From NCBI GenBank assembly GCA_017995775.1, contig JAGOIF010000011.1, forward strand, positions 1 to 39,961: 39,961 bases of DNA. The letters are read 5' to 3'. Shown here piece by piece: positions 17,371 to 27,152 of the stretch. This stretch comes from Aliarcobacter sp. (lineage in GTDB: Bacteria; Campylobacterota; Campylobacteria; Campylobacterales; Arcobacteraceae). The position numbers and the translations under genes are program-made. The notes under the pieces were generated by a model, which worked only from the letters and a program-made list of their open reading frames with translations, was not told the DNA's origin and did no database searches. Numbering within the stretch: position 1 is the first letter of the stretch; the number at the start of each line of letters is the position of its first letter.

Positions 17371-18075
17371 TTATTTACCTCTTTTCTTAGTTGGTCTTCT
17401 TTTTGGCTTAGAATCAGTATCTTCAGCTTTTTCAGTTGGAATACCTTTTGCTAATACTTCACCTTTGAAAATCCAAACTTTGATACCAATACAACCATAA
17501 GTTGTATGACCTTCAGCAAAACCATAATCAATTCTAGCTCTTAAAGTATGTAAAGGAACTCTTCCTTCTAAATACCATTCAGTTCTAGCCATTTCAGCTC
17601 CACCAAGTCTTCCAGAAACAGATACTTTAATACCTTTTGCTCCACCTTTTAAAGCGTTTTGCATAACTCTTTTCATAGCTCTTCTGAATGCAACTCTTCT
17701 TTCTAATTGTTGAGCAACGTTTTCAGCAGATAATTGAGCAGAAGTTTGAGGTTTTCTCTCTTCTTTAATATTTACAGCGATTTCTTTACCAACTAATTTT
17801 GAAAGTGCATCTTTTAGTTTTTCAACATCTGCACCTTTTTTCCCAATAATAATACCAGGTCTAGCAGCAACTACTGTAACTCTAACTTTTTTTGCAGTTC
17901 TTTCAACGATTGTTTGAGCAATTCCAGCATAGTATAATTCTTTTTTAACATACTTTCTGATTTTGTCATCTTCTAAAACATTTGCAGGCATAGTAGAAAA
18001 TTTAGGAAACCATCTTGATTCCCAATTTCTATTAATACCTAATCTTAAACCTATTGGATTAACTTTTTGACCCAT
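17371..18075 (-). CDS. rpsC: 30S ribosomal protein S3
   Basis: 234 residues. Forms the mRNA entry site with S4 and S5. The type II KH domain carries the GxxG loop in [17 protein letters not shown]; the C-terminal domain has [17 protein letters not shown]-like spacing ([19 protein letters not shown]). The tail is highly basic ([12 protein letters not shown]). The ATG shares a base with the rplV stop, and GGAG is upstream inside rplV. Confidence 0.97.
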   Translation of the reverse strand: MGQKVNPIGLRLGINRNWESRWFPKFSTMPANVLEDDKIRKYVKKELYYAGIAQTIVERTAKKVRVTVVAARPGIIIGKKGADVEKLKDALSKLVGKEIAVNIKEERKPQTSAQLSAENVAQQLERRVAFRRAMKRVMQNALKGGAKGIKVSVSGRLGGAEMARTEWYLEGRVPLHTLRARIDYGFAEGHTTYGCIGIKVWIFKGEVLAKGIPTEKAEDTDSKPKRRPTKKRGK

Positions 18076-18407
18076 TACTTATCTCCTTTAGTTGCAGCAG
18101 CTACTTCAATCATAATATGTGCAGTTGGTTTATGCTTTGGAGAAGCAGAACCTCTAGCTCTTGGAGTAAATCTCTTAAGAACTGGACCTTTGTCAACTCT
18201 TGCTGATACAACAACTGCATCAGCAGGATCTAAACCTGCATTTGCTACAGCAGAAGCTATTACTTTAGAAATAATTCCTGCAGCTTTATTTGGAGTAAAT
18301 TGTAAAGATGCAATTGCATACTCTGCATTCATTCCTTGAACTTCTCTAGCAATTAATCTTGCTTTTGTAGGAGAAAGTCTAATAAATTTTAATATTGCTT
18401 TAGCCAT
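18075..18407 (-). CDS. rplV: 50S ribosomal protein L22
   Basis: 110 residues, the standard length. Touches all 23S rRNA domains; its long beta-hairpin ([20 protein letters not shown]) reaches the exit-tunnel constriction where macrolides act. The hairpin shows no insertion or deletion. Starts two bases after the rpsS stop. Confidence 0.97.
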   Translation of the reverse strand: MAKAILKFIRLSPTKARLIAREVQGMNAEYAIASLQFTPNKAAGIISKVIASAVANAGLDPADAVVVSARVDKGPVLKRFTPRARGSASPKHKPTAHIMIEVAAATKGDK

Positions 18408-18409
18408 TC

Positions 18410-18685
18410 TTATGCCTTTCTTTGAACAGAACCTTTATGGCCCTTAAACGTTCTAGTTGGTGCAAACTCACCTAATTTATATCCAACGTGGTTCTCAGTA
18501 ACATTAACTGGAACGAAATTTCTTCCATTGTGCACATTGAAAGTTAATCCGATCATATCTGGTAATACCATAGATCTTCTTGACCAAGTTTTAATTGGTT
18601 TTTTATCATGAGCTTCATTAGCTTTGATAACTTTCTTCATCAGGTGTGCGTCTACGAATGGACCTTTTTTTATCGATCTTGCCAT
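18410..18685 (-). CDS. rpsS: 30S ribosomal protein S19
   Basis: 91 residues. Head protein of the small subunit, next to S13 and the A-site tRNA. Conserved [13 protein letters not shown] start, [17 protein letters not shown], and [11 protein letters not shown] near the end. AAAGG is six bases before the ATG. Confidence 0.97.
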   Translation of the reverse strand: MARSIKKGPFVDAHLMKKVIKANEAHDKKPIKTWSRRSMVLPDMIGLTFNVHNGRNFVPVNVTENHVGYKLGEFAPTRTFKGHKGSVQRKA

Positions 18686-18694
18686 CTTAAACCT

Positions 18695-19522
18695 TTACTT
18701 CTTTCTTTTTGAAATGATTAGTTTGTCACTAGTTTTTTTCTTTCTAGTTTTGTAACCTTTAGTTGGCATACCCCATGGAGTAACAGGATGTCTACCAGAG
18801 TTAGTCTTACCTTCACCTCCACCGTGTGGGTGATCTATTGGATTCATTGCAGATCCTCTAGTTTGAGGTCTAATACCAAGGTGTCTATTTCTACCCGCTT
18901 TTCCAACTACCATATTAGAGAAATCTTCGTTTCCAACTACACCAATTGTAGCCATACAAACACCAAGAATTTTTCTCATCTCACCAGATGGTAATCTCAT
19001 AATTACATACTTGTCTTCTCTACCCATAATTTGAGCATATCCACCAGCAGATCTAGCGATTTGTCCACCTTTTCCTGGTTTCATTTCAATATTATGAACC
19101 ATAGTTCCAACAGGAATACTAACTAATCTCATTGCATTACCAGGTAAAATATCAAGTCCTGATTCAGCAGCTTGAACTTTATCTGAAACTTTTAATCCAG
19201 AAGGTTGAAGAATATATCTTTTATCACCGTCTAAATAAGTAACTAAACAAATTCTACAGTTTCTATATGGATCGTATTCAACAGTTGAAATTGTACCTTC
19301 AACACCGAATTTGTCTCTTTTGAAATCAATAATTCTATATAATTTCTTAGCACCTGCTTCTTTGTGTCTAGATGTAATTCTACCGTTATTATTTCTACCA
19401 GCTGCTGCTTTAACTCTTACAAGTAAAGATTTAACTGTTGGTTTAGAAGTAATATCAGAAGTATCCATTACAGACATAAATCTTCTTGCAGGAGTTATTG
19501 GTCTAAATTTTTTAATTGCCAT
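18695..19522 (-). CDS. rplB: 50S ribosomal protein L2
   Basis: 275 residues. The most conserved large-subunit protein, needed for subunit joining and peptidyl transfer. The essential histidine is in [14 protein letters not shown]; the RNA-binding domain with [12 protein letters not shown] and the C-terminal basic tail ([18 protein letters not shown]) are intact. A strong AAGGGGA precedes the ATG. Confidence 0.98.
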   Translation of the reverse strand: MAIKKFRPITPARRFMSVMDTSDITSKPTVKSLLVRVKAAAGRNNNGRITSRHKEAGAKKLYRIIDFKRDKFGVEGTISTVEYDPYRNCRICLVTYLDGDKRYILQPSGLKVSDKVQAAESGLDILPGNAMRLVSIPVGTMVHNIEMKPGKGGQIARSAGGYAQIMGREDKYVIMRLPSGEMRKILGVCMATIGVVGNEDFSNMVVGKAGRNRHLGIRPQTRGSAMNPIDHPHGGGEGKTNSGRHPVTPWGMPTKGYKTRKKKTSDKLIISKRKK

Positions 19523-19533
19523 TTATAATCCCC

Positions 19534-19815
19534 TTAAGCTGAAAGGTTCGCAATTGCTGCGCCCTCTGGTAGTGTTACATAGAATTTTTTGAAATCAGCT
19601 CTTTTACCGATTTTCCCTTTAAATCTTTTCACTTTACCATTTTGTCTTAAAGAGTTTACTTTTGAAGGTGTTACTCCAAAATACTCTTTAAATACTTCTT
19701 TTAAACCGTTTTTAGTCATTCTAGGACTAGTTTGAACAACGATTACACCATTTTCTTGAAGCTCAATTGTTTTTTCTGTATATAATATTGCTTTAATATC
19801 TGTAATATCTGCCAT
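19534..19815 (-). CDS. rplW: 50S ribosomal protein L23
   Basis: 93 residues. Exit-tunnel rim protein, the docking site for trigger factor and [23 protein letters not shown] at the start and [23 protein letters not shown] in the loop that enters the tunnel. AGAGG at the end of rplD is six bases before the ATG, one base after the rplD stop. Confidence 0.96.
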   Translation of the reverse strand: MADITDIKAILYTEKTIELQENGVIVVQTSPRMTKNGLKEVFKEYFGVTPSKVNSLRQNGKVKRFKGKIGKRADFKKFYVTLPEGAAIANLSA

Positions 19816-19816
19816 C

Positions 19817-20428
19817 TTAAGCCTCTTTTGTTAATGCATCAAGTACTGTTTTTTCAATTAGTACTGAGTGGTATGCAGCAATTAAATAAGCGTTAACTTC
19901 TTGCTTTTCAACCATATAACAGTTTTTAATGTTTCTAAACGCTAAATAAGTTTTTTCATCAATTGTATCACATACGATTAATGTATCTCTTTTGTTTATT
20001 TTACTTAAAACTGCAACTGCTTCTTTAGTTTTTCCTGATTCAAGTCTAATTGAATCAACTACAAATAATGTACTATTATTTGCTTGAGCATTGATAGCAT
20101 ATTTTAATGCTAATGCTTTTTGTTTTTTGTTAACTTTTTGATTATAGTTTCTTTTAGTAGGTCCAAATGCTTGTCCCCCACCAACGAATAATGGTGATCT
20201 TTTTGAACCCCATCTAGCCGCACCAGAACCTTTTTGAGCTTTAGGTTTTTTACCACCACCGCTTACTTCTGCTCTTGTTTTAGCTCTTGCTGTATTTGAT
20301 CTTAATGCTGCTAAATATGATTTAACATACAAATATAAATTATGTTTGTTTATTTCTTCATAACTAGCTGGTAATACTACTTCACCACTATTTTCAAATT
20401 TTTCATTTAATACTATTGCTTTGCTCAT
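19817..20428 (-). CDS. rplD: 50S ribosomal protein L4
   Basis: 203 residues. Structural protein of the 50S subunit whose extended loop lines the exit tunnel ([34 protein letters not shown]). In E. coli L4 also represses its own S10 operon; the leader seen here (21334-21392) has small hairpins, but no clear relation to the E. coli target. Overlaps rplC by four bases (ATGA), so the pair is coupled. Confidence 0.97.
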   Translation of the reverse strand: MSKAIVLNEKFENSGEVVLPASYEEINKHNLYLYVKSYLAALRSNTARAKTRAEVSGGGKKPKAQKGSGAARWGSKRSPLFVGGGQAFGPTKRNYNQKVNKKQKALALKYAINAQANNSTLFVVDSIRLESGKTKEAVAVLSKINKRDTLIVCDTIDEKTYLAFRNIKNCYMVEKQEVNAYLIAAYHSVLIEKTVLDALTKEA

Positions 20429-21000
20429 TTAGCAACCTTTACTTTTCCTAATGCTCCGTTTGGACCAGATACTGAACCTTTAAGAACTAAAATTCCAGTT
20501 TCAGCGTCAAATGAAATAACATCATTTTTCACAGATACATTTGTATTTCCGTATTGCCCTGGCATTTTTTTACCTGGCTGAACTCTACCTGGCCATTCGC
20601 AGTTACCGATTGAACCAACTCTTCTACCCATTCTATGACCGTGTGATGCTCTACCACCCGCAAAATTCCATCTTTTAACAGCTCCAGTAAAACCTCTACC
20701 TTTTGTTTTAAAAGTTGTTTTTAACGTTTGTGCTTCACTTAATCCAGAAACATCTAAATCACCAGCTTCAGCATTTGCTACAGTCATTGTTGCAAATCTG
20801 TTAAACTCTTTAGATAAGTTATATTTTTTTTGTATACCTTCGATAGCTTTGTTAAATTTTTTACCATTGCTATACGATACAATTGCTACACCGTCAGTCA
20901 CTTCACACACTTTAGTATCAAGAACTTTTAAAAGTGTAACAGGAGTACTTGGAACAGAAACTGTTCTACTCATACCGATTTTTTGAACTATAAATTCCAT
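20425..21000 (-). CDS. rplC: 50S ribosomal protein L3
   Basis: 191 residues, shorter than the 209 of E. coli, as in other Campylobacterota. One of the first proteins to bind 23S rRNA; its central extension reaches the peptidyl-transferase centre ([20 protein letters not shown]). The block [20 protein letters not shown] is conserved. AAAGGG is eight bases before the ATG. Confidence 0.97.
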   Translation of the reverse strand: MEFIVQKIGMSRTVSVPSTPVTLLKVLDTKVCEVTDGVAIVSYSNGKKFNKAIEGIQKKYNLSKEFNRFATMTVANAEAGDLDVSGLSEAQTLKTTFKTKGRGFTGAVKRWNFAGGRASHGHRMGRRVGSIGNCEWPGRVQPGKKMPGQYGNTNVSVKNDVISFDAETGILVLKGSVSGPNGALGKVKVAK

Positions 21001-21018
21001 CTATATTACCCTTTCTTC

Positions 21019-21333
21019 TTATTCTTGACCCATAGATCTAACTTCAACATCAACTTCAGGAGCTAAGTCAAGTTTCATTAACGAATCTACAGTATCTGGA
21101 GTTGCAGCTATAATATCAATAATTCTTGAATGAACTCTGATTTCAAATTGCTCTCTAGAATCCTTATTTACGTGAGGACCTTTAATAACTGTATATCTTC
21201 TGATTTTTGTTGGAAGAGGTATAGGACCTCTTAAATCAGCGCCAGTTCTTTTTACGGCTTCAACAATTGAAGCAACACTTCTGTCTAAAACTCTATGATC
21301 ATAAGCTTTTAGCTTTAATCTAATTTTTTCCAT
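21019..21333 (-). CDS. rpsJ: 30S ribosomal protein S10
   Basis: 104 residues. Head protein of the small subunit that also serves as the NusE transcription antitermination factor. Contains [47 protein letters not shown] and VEVRSMG. First gene of the ribosomal operon, 24 genes long to infA. AAGGA is six bases before the ATG, and a consensus promoter lies about 65 bases upstream. Confidence 0.98.
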   Translation of the reverse strand: MEKIRLKLKAYDHRVLDRSVASIVEAVKRTGADLRGPIPLPTKIRRYTVIKGPHVNKDSREQFEIRVHSRIIDIIAATPDTVDSLMKLDLAPEVDVEVRSMGQE

Positions 21334-21392
21334 TTTTTTCCTTTAAAGAACTCGTTAGATGTGCAAAAATGCACCCTAACCACATTTAGTGG
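21334..21392 (-). promoter_or_regulatory. 5' leader of the S10 operon with two small hairpins
   Basis: About 58 nt between the predicted start of transcription and rpsJ. Two stems can form: CCAC/GTGG with a five-base loop (21380-21392) and GTGCA/TGCAC with a four-base loop (21361-21374). The ribosome site AAGGA follows. This is much shorter than the E. coli S10 leader, so an L4-type control is uncertain. Confidence 0.4.
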
Positions 21393-21398
21393 ACGCGG

Positions 21399-21427
21399 AT
21401 TATAACTTTTTTGTACTTGAATGTCAA
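21399..21427 (-). promoter_or_regulatory. Consensus sigma-70 promoter of the S10-spc operon
   Basis: On the minus strand a perfect TTGACA (21422-21427), a 17-base spacer and a perfect TATAAT (21399-21404). It is the strongest promoter in the window and suits the single long operon of translation genes from rpsJ to infA. Confidence 0.85.
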
Positions 21428-21519
21428 GTATTATGGGCTTCTTGAATAAAAATATTTAAATTTATTTCCTTTTATAAAGGAAGGATAGTTCACTTTTGAC
21501 TATAAGGTAAGTTTTGATT

Positions 21520-21543
21520 AAGATTAGGATAAATCCTAATCTT
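21520..21543 (-). terminator. Hairpin at the end of the zinc-ribbon membrane protein gene
   Basis: Perfect 11-bp inverted repeat AAGATTAGGAT / ATCCTAATCTT that overlaps the stop codon at 21536-21538. The U-tract is poor. A second short stem of TTCCTTT/AAAGGAA lies just beyond at about 21466-21483. Either could separate this gene from the ribosomal operon promoter downstream. Confidence 0.5.
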
Positions 21544-22771
21544 TTAGAGAATTTCCGCAGTTTTGGCAGAAATTTAATCCTGCAATTGTAAGTTTATTAC
21601 AGTTTTTACACTCTACTTTTAATTTATTTACGCAAATTGGACAGTAATTCATAATACTATATGAAACTTTATTTCCGCATGAGTTACATTTATCTTGATT
21701 ATAAAACTCTATTTTTGATATTTTATTATTTTTTAGTTTTTCATTTTGTTCCTTAAATCTTTTTTGTAGTTTAATTATTATAAATATAAAAATAATTATG
21801 AAAACTATGATAAGTAAATAATATACAACAAAAGGAATATCTAAATTGTAAAAAAACTCTATTAAACTTGCAATAAAAACTTTTGGTAATATTTTATATA
21901 TTGTTGTAAATACTGTATATAAAGTTGGAATTAGTGAAACAATTAATATATTTTTGAAAATCAAATACAAAATATATTTTTCTTCTTTCATGTATTTTTT
22001 CATTAAATAAAAAAATGCAATAACTAATGGCAATAAAAATATTAATTTTACAAACTCAACTTTATAAAAATAAATATTATATTCTTCTTTTTCATCTGTT
22101 AAATATTTTTCTTTTATAGAATCTACATATGAACTTAATTCTTTAACTTTGTTATTTTGCTCAAAATTATTTTTTAAAGATTCTTTTTGTTCTTTTAAGA
22201 TTTCATAATTTTTTGTTAGTGCATCATATTTTTGTTTTATATTTTCACTATTTATTTTTCCATCAATTATTGACTTATCTAAATCTTGTGTAGCAATTTT
22301 TTCAAATAAAACTGTATTGTAATTATTTCTTAAATAATTTAGTTCATCTTCTAGTTTATTTATATTTGTAAAAAGTTCTTGATCCTGTGTTCTTAGTTCA
22401 TCAATATTATTTTCAGAGAGCACTTCATTTATTTTTATATCAATTATTTTGCATCTATCATCTAATAAATCTTTTTTTGTTTCAAATTTTCTATATTCAT
22501 TATTATTGTAATTATCATAAAAATCATTATCTTTTCTATAAGAGTATGAATTAAAATCATTTGTATTACTATTTATTATAGATGAACATTTTGAAGAATA
22601 AATATTATTTGGATGGGAGACAAAATTTGTTTGAAAGTCTAAACCTTCCATTAATACTAAAAAAACAATAAGATTTAAAATACTTATTGCTAAGCTAGTA
22701 AGTTTAGAAAGTTTTTCTTTTGTCGAATATACGAAATTATTTTTATAGAAGTTTTGTAAAGGATTTTTCAT
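21536..22771 (-). CDS. Membrane protein with coiled coil and C-terminal double zinc ribbon
   Basis: 411 residues, not recognised as a known family. There is an N-terminal TM helix (about 25-43), then an Asn/Tyr-rich stretch and a long coiled coil (about 95-225: LRTQDQELFTNINKLEDEL and following). Three hydrophobic segments follow at about 233-255, 265-295 and 300-340. The C-terminus (about 360-408) is two zinc ribbons: CNSCGNK..NYCPIC and CKNCNK..NFCQNCG, eight cysteines in four CxxC pairs. Such double ribbons are common on bacterial membrane proteins of unknown role and may bind partner proteins. It follows the HIT gene by 36 bases, and a perfect 8-bp inverted repeat (22781-22800, TAGTAAAT/ATTTACTA) lies just before its start. 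It is very AT-rich. Confidence 0.7.
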   Translation of the reverse strand: MKNPLQNFYKNNFVYSTKEKLSKLTSLAISILNLIVFLVLMEGLDFQTNFVSHPNNIYSSKCSSIINSNTNDFNSYSYRKDNDFYDNYNNNEYRKFETKKDLLDDRCKIIDIKINEVLSENNIDELRTQDQELFTNINKLEDELNYLRNNYNTVLFEKIATQDLDKSIIDGKINSENIKQKYDALTKNYEILKEQKESLKNNFEQNNKVKELSSYVDSIKEKYLTDEKEEYNIYFYKVEFVKLIFLLPLVIAFFYLMKKYMKEEKYILYLIFKNILIVSLIPTLYTVFTTIYKILPKVFIASLIEFFYNLDIPFVVYYLLIIVFIIIFIFIIIKLQKRFKEQNEKLKNNKISKIEFYNQDKCNSCGNKVSYSIMNYCPICVNKLKVECKNCNKLTIAGLNFCQNCGNSLKD

Positions 22772-22807
22772 TAAATTGCCTAGTAAATTTTTATTTACTA
22801 TAACATA

Positions 22808-23296
22808 TTATATAAAATATTTTCCTGCATTATTTTTTAGTTTTTCAAAAATCTCATTGAAATCTGCTGGATAAACTCTCACTCCACCAAGTGAACTAAT
22901 AAAATTTGTATCACCAAGCCATCTTGGTAACATATGATAGTGAACATGTTGTTCTATTCCTGCACCAGCTGCTTTTCCAAGGTTCATTCCAATATTTACA
23001 CCTTCACATGGCATAACTTCTTTTAAAAGCTTTACACCTTGCCTTACACGTAAACTCATTCTTATCCAAACATCATCTTCTAATTCTTCTATATTTGAAG
23101 TGTGAAAATAAGGTATTACCATCATATGACCTGGACTATATGGAAATTTATTCATAACAACATAACAATATTCATCTTTAAATAAAACTTGCATTTTTTC
23201 ATCATCAATATTTTTTGAAATATGACAAAAAACACAATCTTCGATTTTCTCATCACTTACGTAATTATATCGCCAAGGTGAATATATATGTTCCAT
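22808..23296 (-). CDS. HIT-family nucleotide hydrolase/phosphorylase
   Basis: 162 residues. The histidine-triad motif HVHYHMLPR is at 117-125, with the catalytic middle histidine. An N-terminal CVFCH (21-25) can hold a structural zinc with a later histidine. The N-terminal YSPWRYNYV and SPGHMMVIPYFH are typical of the bacterial AP4A-phosphorylase-like HIT group. Such enzymes cleave dinucleoside polyphosphates or nucleotide phosphoramidates. It is the last gene of the ruvA-ddl-hydrolase-murF-HIT run, ten bases after murF. The true substrate cannot be read from sequence. Confidence 0.88.
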   Translation of the reverse strand: MEHIYSPWRYNYVSDEKIEDCVFCHISKNIDDEKMQVLFKDEYCYVVMNKFPYSPGHMMVIPYFHTSNIEELEDDVWIRMSLRVRQGVKLLKEVMPCEGVNIGMNLGKAAGAGIEQHVHYHMLPRWLGDTNFISSLGGVRVYPADFNEIFEKLKNNAGKYFI

Positions 23297-23306
23297 TTAT
23301 TTTACT

Positions 23307-24743
23307 TTATATAAAATTCGGTGCATCATTTGCAAATAAAATCAAATCACCTATTCTTGTTTTTTTTGCTAATGTTGCTTCCATTAAAGATTTATCTTTT
23401 AGAATGTACACTTTATTTTTATCTATATTTGAGCTTAATAATTGAGTATTTAAACTTCCTGTTAAAATTACAAAATCAAAGTTTTCATTTATGACTTTTG
23501 CTAAAAGTATATTTGCTTCATCTGTTGATTCCACAAGTCCTGGAGTTATAATTACTCTTCGACCTATATGATTTGAGCATATATTTACGGCTTCTAACAT
23601 TCCTTCTAAATTACCATTAAAAGAGTCATCAATTATAAGTTTTCCGCCTGCTTCTATTTTTTGAAGTCTGTGTTCAACTTGAGGAAGAGATTCAAGAGCA
23701 ACTTTTATTTCATGAATACTCATTCCTAAATAATAGGATACTAAAATAACTGCTGTTAAATTTATTGCATTAAAGCTTCCTAAAATTGGTGCATGGAAAT
23801 GTTCTATATTTCCATCTACTTCAACATCAAACCAAATACCTTCTAAGTTACTTTTTACAATATGTAAATTATTTGGATACTTTATAATACTTGGATAAGG
23901 TTTTATTGGAACAGATTCATGAACGAATCCCATTTTCATTTTTGGAGATTTTAAAAGTTCCATTTTTGTATGAATAATATTATCAAGTGTTTTGAAATAT
24001 TCGATATGTTGAGGACCAACACTTCCTATAACACAAATTTGAGGTTCCAAAAACATAGCAATTTCTTCTATGTCACCTTTTACTCTAGCTCCTGCTTCTG
24101 CGATATATATTTGTGTATCTAAAGGAATATCTCTATTTACATCAAGAACAATTCCTGCAATTGTATTTACTGATCTTGGAGTTTTATATGTTTTGTATTT
24201 ATTTTTCAAAATATGATACAAATAGTTTTTTATAGATGTTTTACCATAAGATGCTGTAATTGCAATTGTTCGTAATCCGGCAATACTTTGGATTCTTTGT
24301 TTACCTTTATGTTTAAAAGATATAAAAAAGATTTTTTCTAATAATGTAGAAATTGCATAAGTTAAGATTAATGGTATAAATATAAAAGTATTTGTACAGC
24401 TAGGATTTGTTAAACATAATGCTGTTACTGCAAATATTGAAAAAAGTAAAATTACTAAAAATCTTTTTACTCTTGATGTTAATACAAGTGTTCTATCTAG
24501 CTTTTTATTCCATAAAACAAAACTTGTCATATATATAAGTAAAAAATAAATTCCATAATAAGGTTCAGGAATAATATAAAAAAGAACGATGGGAGAAAGA
24601 AAATAAGTAATATGCCATTGCCATTTATGATGTTTAAATATTACTCTGTCTAGCTTATAATTATACCATTGAAGATTAGTAATTAAGTACCAACCTAAAC
24701 TCATGATTAAAATTATGTGCGTAATTATATTAAAGTATTCCAT
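23307..24743 (-). CDS. murF: UDP-MurNAc-tripeptide--D-Ala-D-Ala ligase with membrane N-terminus
   Basis: 478 residues. Mur ligase that adds D-Ala-D-Ala to UDP-MurNAc-tripeptide. Residues 1-140 hold about four or five TM helices in place of the usual soluble MurF N-terminal domain, the form known in Campylobacter. The ATP P-loop is ASYGKTS (164-170). It is followed by TPRSVNTIAGI, the central ligase region, LPQVEHRLQ and DDSFNGNLEGM, and the C-terminal domain (VIITPGLVES). It lies next to ddl, which makes the D-Ala-D-Ala substrate, and overlaps the hydrolase gene by 14 bases. The gene order ruvA-ddl-hydrolase-murF supports the name. Confidence 0.9.
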   Translation of the reverse strand: MEYFNIITHIILIMSLGWYLITNLQWYNYKLDRVIFKHHKWQWHITYFLSPIVLFYIIPEPYYGIYFLLIYMTSFVLWNKKLDRTLVLTSRVKRFLVILLFSIFAVTALCLTNPSCTNTFIFIPLILTYAISTLLEKIFFISFKHKGKQRIQSIAGLRTIAITASYGKTSIKNYLYHILKNKYKTYKTPRSVNTIAGIVLDVNRDIPLDTQIYIAEAGARVKGDIEEIAMFLEPQICVIGSVGPQHIEYFKTLDNIIHTKMELLKSPKMKMGFVHESVPIKPYPSIIKYPNNLHIVKSNLEGIWFDVEVDGNIEHFHAPILGSFNAINLTAVILVSYYLGMSIHEIKVALESLPQVEHRLQKIEAGGKLIIDDSFNGNLEGMLEAVNICSNHIGRRVIITPGLVESTDEANILLAKVINENFDFVILTGSLNTQLLSSNIDKNKVYILKDKSLMEATLAKKTRIGDLILFANDAPNFI

Positions 24744-25449
24744 TTTCCATTCTCTTTGTTATGTCTTTTATATTTTTAATAAAAAAATAGTGGTCACCAT
24801 CATAAGATATAAATGTTGATTTTTTTATTAAAGATGATATTTTCTTTCCTGATTCAAGGGAAGTAGCAGTATCACTTTCTCCCCAAAATATAAGTGCATT
24901 ATTTGGGAATGTGCCAAAATGAGTTGAAAAATCTTCATTTACAACATTTTTAAATGTCTCATACATATTTTCACTCATTTGATTTACATCTTTACTTCTA
25001 AATAATTTAGTGATTTTTCTTAAACCTAATTTATTAAAAAATTTTGTTATTGCTATTTTAAATTTTACAGAAAAAGGTTTTTCTTCTAGAATTCCTGCAC
25101 TACTTAATAATACTAGGTTTTTAGGATTTAACAAAGTTGCTACTTTTCCACCATAAGAGTGACCTAAAATCACATCTTTTGATGAATTTAAAAGTTTTAA
25201 AAACTCATTTATTATTTTTACATAATCACTTGTTTTTAAAGCATATTTATTTTCACTGTTTCCAAACCCTGGAAGATCTATATAAATATGTCTAAAGTTT
25301 TTTAAGTATGGAGAAAAAGAGTTTTTCATAATCTCTTTGTTTGATCCCCAACCATGTAAAAAAATTATATCTTTTTGTTCTCTTGGATTAATAATCTCAT
25401 AGGAAATATCAAAAAATTTATTATCCACAATTAGATTTTTTGTTGCCAA
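24730..25449 (-). CDS. Alpha/beta-fold hydrolase
   Basis: 239 residues. The oxyanion-hole HGWG is at 32-35, the nucleophile elbow GHSYGG has Ser98, an Asp occurs in WGESDTAT, and the final catalytic His is in GDHYFF. This gives a complete Ser-Asp-His triad with a cap region between about 115 and 180. The substrate is unknown. The fixed place between ddl and murF, as in Campylobacter, hints at a cell-wall or lipid-linked role. The start is TTG at 25449 with AAGGA eight bases upstream; the gene begins two bases after the ddl stop and ends 14 bases inside murF. Confidence 0.88.
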   Translation of the reverse strand: MATKNLIVDNKFFDISYEIINPREQKDIIFLHGWGSNKEIMKNSFSPYLKNFRHIYIDLPGFGNSENKYALKTSDYVKIINEFLKLLNSSKDVILGHSYGGKVATLLNPKNLVLLSSAGILEEKPFSVKFKIAITKFFNKLGLRKITKLFRSKDVNQMSENMYETFKNVVNEDFSTHFGTFPNNALIFWGESDTATSLESGKKISSLIKKSTFISYDGDHYFFIKNIKDITKRMENGIL

Positions 25450-25451
25450 GA

Positions 25452-26492
25452 TTATTTTCCTTTAGTAGCTTGAATTTTATTTACATAAGCATATGTAATT
25501 GGTATATGTTTTTTCTTTGGTAAGTTTTTTGCAACTTCATCGAACATATTTTGAAAATCTGGAAATAAATAATTTGCCATAGATCCAGGTATTGAATTTA
25601 TTTCATTTAAATATACTTTATTATCAACAACAAAAAAGTCACATCTAATAATTGAACCTTCAAATAATGTGTTATAAATTCTTTTAAAAGATTCTTTTAT
25701 TTCATTGTTTAGTTTTTCACCTAAATCAACTTCTAATGCTTTTGATGTTCTTGAAAAGTCTAAATATTTTTTATCAAAATCTAAAAATTCTACTTTTTGT
25801 GGCTCTTCAATAATAGAGAATTTAAACTCACCATTTACTTTAGTTCCTGCAAGATTATACTCTTTAACTCCACTAATAAATGGCTCAATAATAATTGCAT
25901 TATCAAACTCATAGGCAACATCAAGTGCATACTCTAATTCTTCTTGAGATTTTACAATTGATACTCCAATTGAACTTCCTAGTTTTACTGGTTTTAATAT
26001 TACAGGGAACATATCAACTTTTACAGTATCACCTTTTGTGAAATATTTATAATCTAAAGTATTTACATCAACACTTGATGCATATCCTTTTGTTAAAAAT
26101 TTATTTGAACTTACAACACAAGCTTCTGTTCTTGGAGCAATAAATGGGATATCATAAAAATCTAAAACAGATGATAAAATACCATCTTCACCATCACCAC
26201 CGTGTGAAAGGTTTAATACAACATCAAAATCAATTTGTTTTTCTTTTGAAAAAAGTCCGCCTTTTTTATAAAAACCACCTTTTTGGAAATATACTTTATC
26301 GAATTTTTTATATTCACCTGAACTAAATACTTTTGAATTAATAATATCAGTAGGAATATGGTACATATCTCTTGATGCATCTAAAAATAAATATACCAAC
26401 TCTTTATTTAATACATCTTTCATAGCAATTGAACTTACTATTGATATTTCATGTTCAAAACTTACTCCACCAAAAACTATAGCTATTTTCAT
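25452..26492 (-). CDS. ddl: D-alanine--D-alanine ligase
   Basis: 346 residues, an ATP-grasp enzyme of peptidoglycan synthesis. N-terminal VFGGVSFEHEISIVS, the GGDGEDGILSSVLDFYDIPF segment, KPVKLGSSIGVSIV (ATP/loop), EPFISGVKEYNLA and the metal/substrate end RCDFFVVDNKVYLNEINSIPGSM are all present. The Tyr/Phe position that sets D-Ala versus D-Lac preference cannot be judged without alignment. The frame opens with TTG at 26495, but AGGA is five bases before the ATG at 26492, which is taken as start. It works with alr (3811) and murF (23307). Confidence 0.96.
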   Translation of the reverse strand: MKIAIVFGGVSFEHEISIVSSIAMKDVLNKELVYLFLDASRDMYHIPTDIINSKVFSSGEYKKFDKVYFQKGGFYKKGGLFSKEKQIDFDVVLNLSHGGDGEDGILSSVLDFYDIPFIAPRTEACVVSSNKFLTKGYASSVDVNTLDYKYFTKGDTVKVDMFPVILKPVKLGSSIGVSIVKSQEELEYALDVAYEFDNAIIIEPFISGVKEYNLAGTKVNGEFKFSIIEEPQKVEFLDFDKKYLDFSRTSKALEVDLGEKLNNEIKESFKRIYNTLFEGSIIRCDFFVVDNKVYLNEINSIPGSMANYLFPDFQNMFDEVAKNLPKKKHIPITYAYVNKIQATKGK

Positions 26493-26517
26493 CAAATTCC
26501 TTCTTTCAAATATATTT

Positions 26518-27081
26518 TTATTTTTGTAATTTTTTTAAAGCTTCTTTTACTAAATCACTAGTAGTTCCGCTTACACAAGTTTTTAAAACTTTTGATACTA
26601 AATCTTTTTTAAATCCTAAAGATTCTAAGGCAAGTGCTGCTTCAAAAGATGAAGATAAACTCGAATCATCACTTCCATCGCTTGAATCAATAATAAATCC
26701 AGAAAGCTCTACTAAAATTCTACTTGCACCTTTTGGACCAATTCCTGGAACTCTTTTTAACATTGATATATCATTTTCATTTACTATTTGTGCAAAAGAG
26801 TTTGGAGTAAAAGTAGAACAAATTGCAAGGGCAACTTTTGGACCTACTCCATTTATTTTTATTACTGTATCAAAAAGTTTTTTTTCATTTAAATCTAAAA
26901 AACCGTATAAATTTTGAGCATCTTCTCTTATAATATGTGTGATTTCTAGTTTTACATCTTCAGAAATAATTTTTGAACTACAATTCAAAGAAACAAAAAC
27001 CTCATAAATAATACCATTTACATTTACATTTAATAATGTTGGTTCTTTCTTTGTTATTTTACCAATAAGACCTATAATCAT
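26518..27081 (-). CDS. ruvA: Holliday junction branch-migration protein RuvA
   Basis: 187 residues. RuvA tetramers bind Holliday junctions and load the RuvB motor. N-terminal OB domain ([14 protein letters not shown]), tandem helix-hairpin-helix motifs ([16 protein letters not shown] and [16 protein letters not shown]), and the C-terminal RuvB-contacting domain (about 140-187: [19 protein letters not shown]). A GTG at 27087 opens the frame, but AAGAG is about seven bases before the ATG at 27081, which gives the usual MIxGLIG start. First gene of the run down to the HIT protein, divergent from the chemoreceptor gene. Confidence 0.95.
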   Translation of the reverse strand: MIIGLIGKITKKEPTLLNVNVNGIIYEVFVSLNCSSKIISEDVKLEITHIIREDAQNLYGFLDLNEKKLFDTVIKINGVGPKVALAICSTFTPNSFAQIVNENDISMLKRVPGIGPKGASRILVELSGFIIDSSDGSDDSSLSSSFEAALALESLGFKKDLVSKVLKTCVSGTTSDLVKEALKKLQK

Positions 27082-27152
27082 AAACACGCTCTTTAACTTA
27101 TAAAATGTTGAAATTTAATATCTAATTAATATCTAATAAACATTTTTCATTA

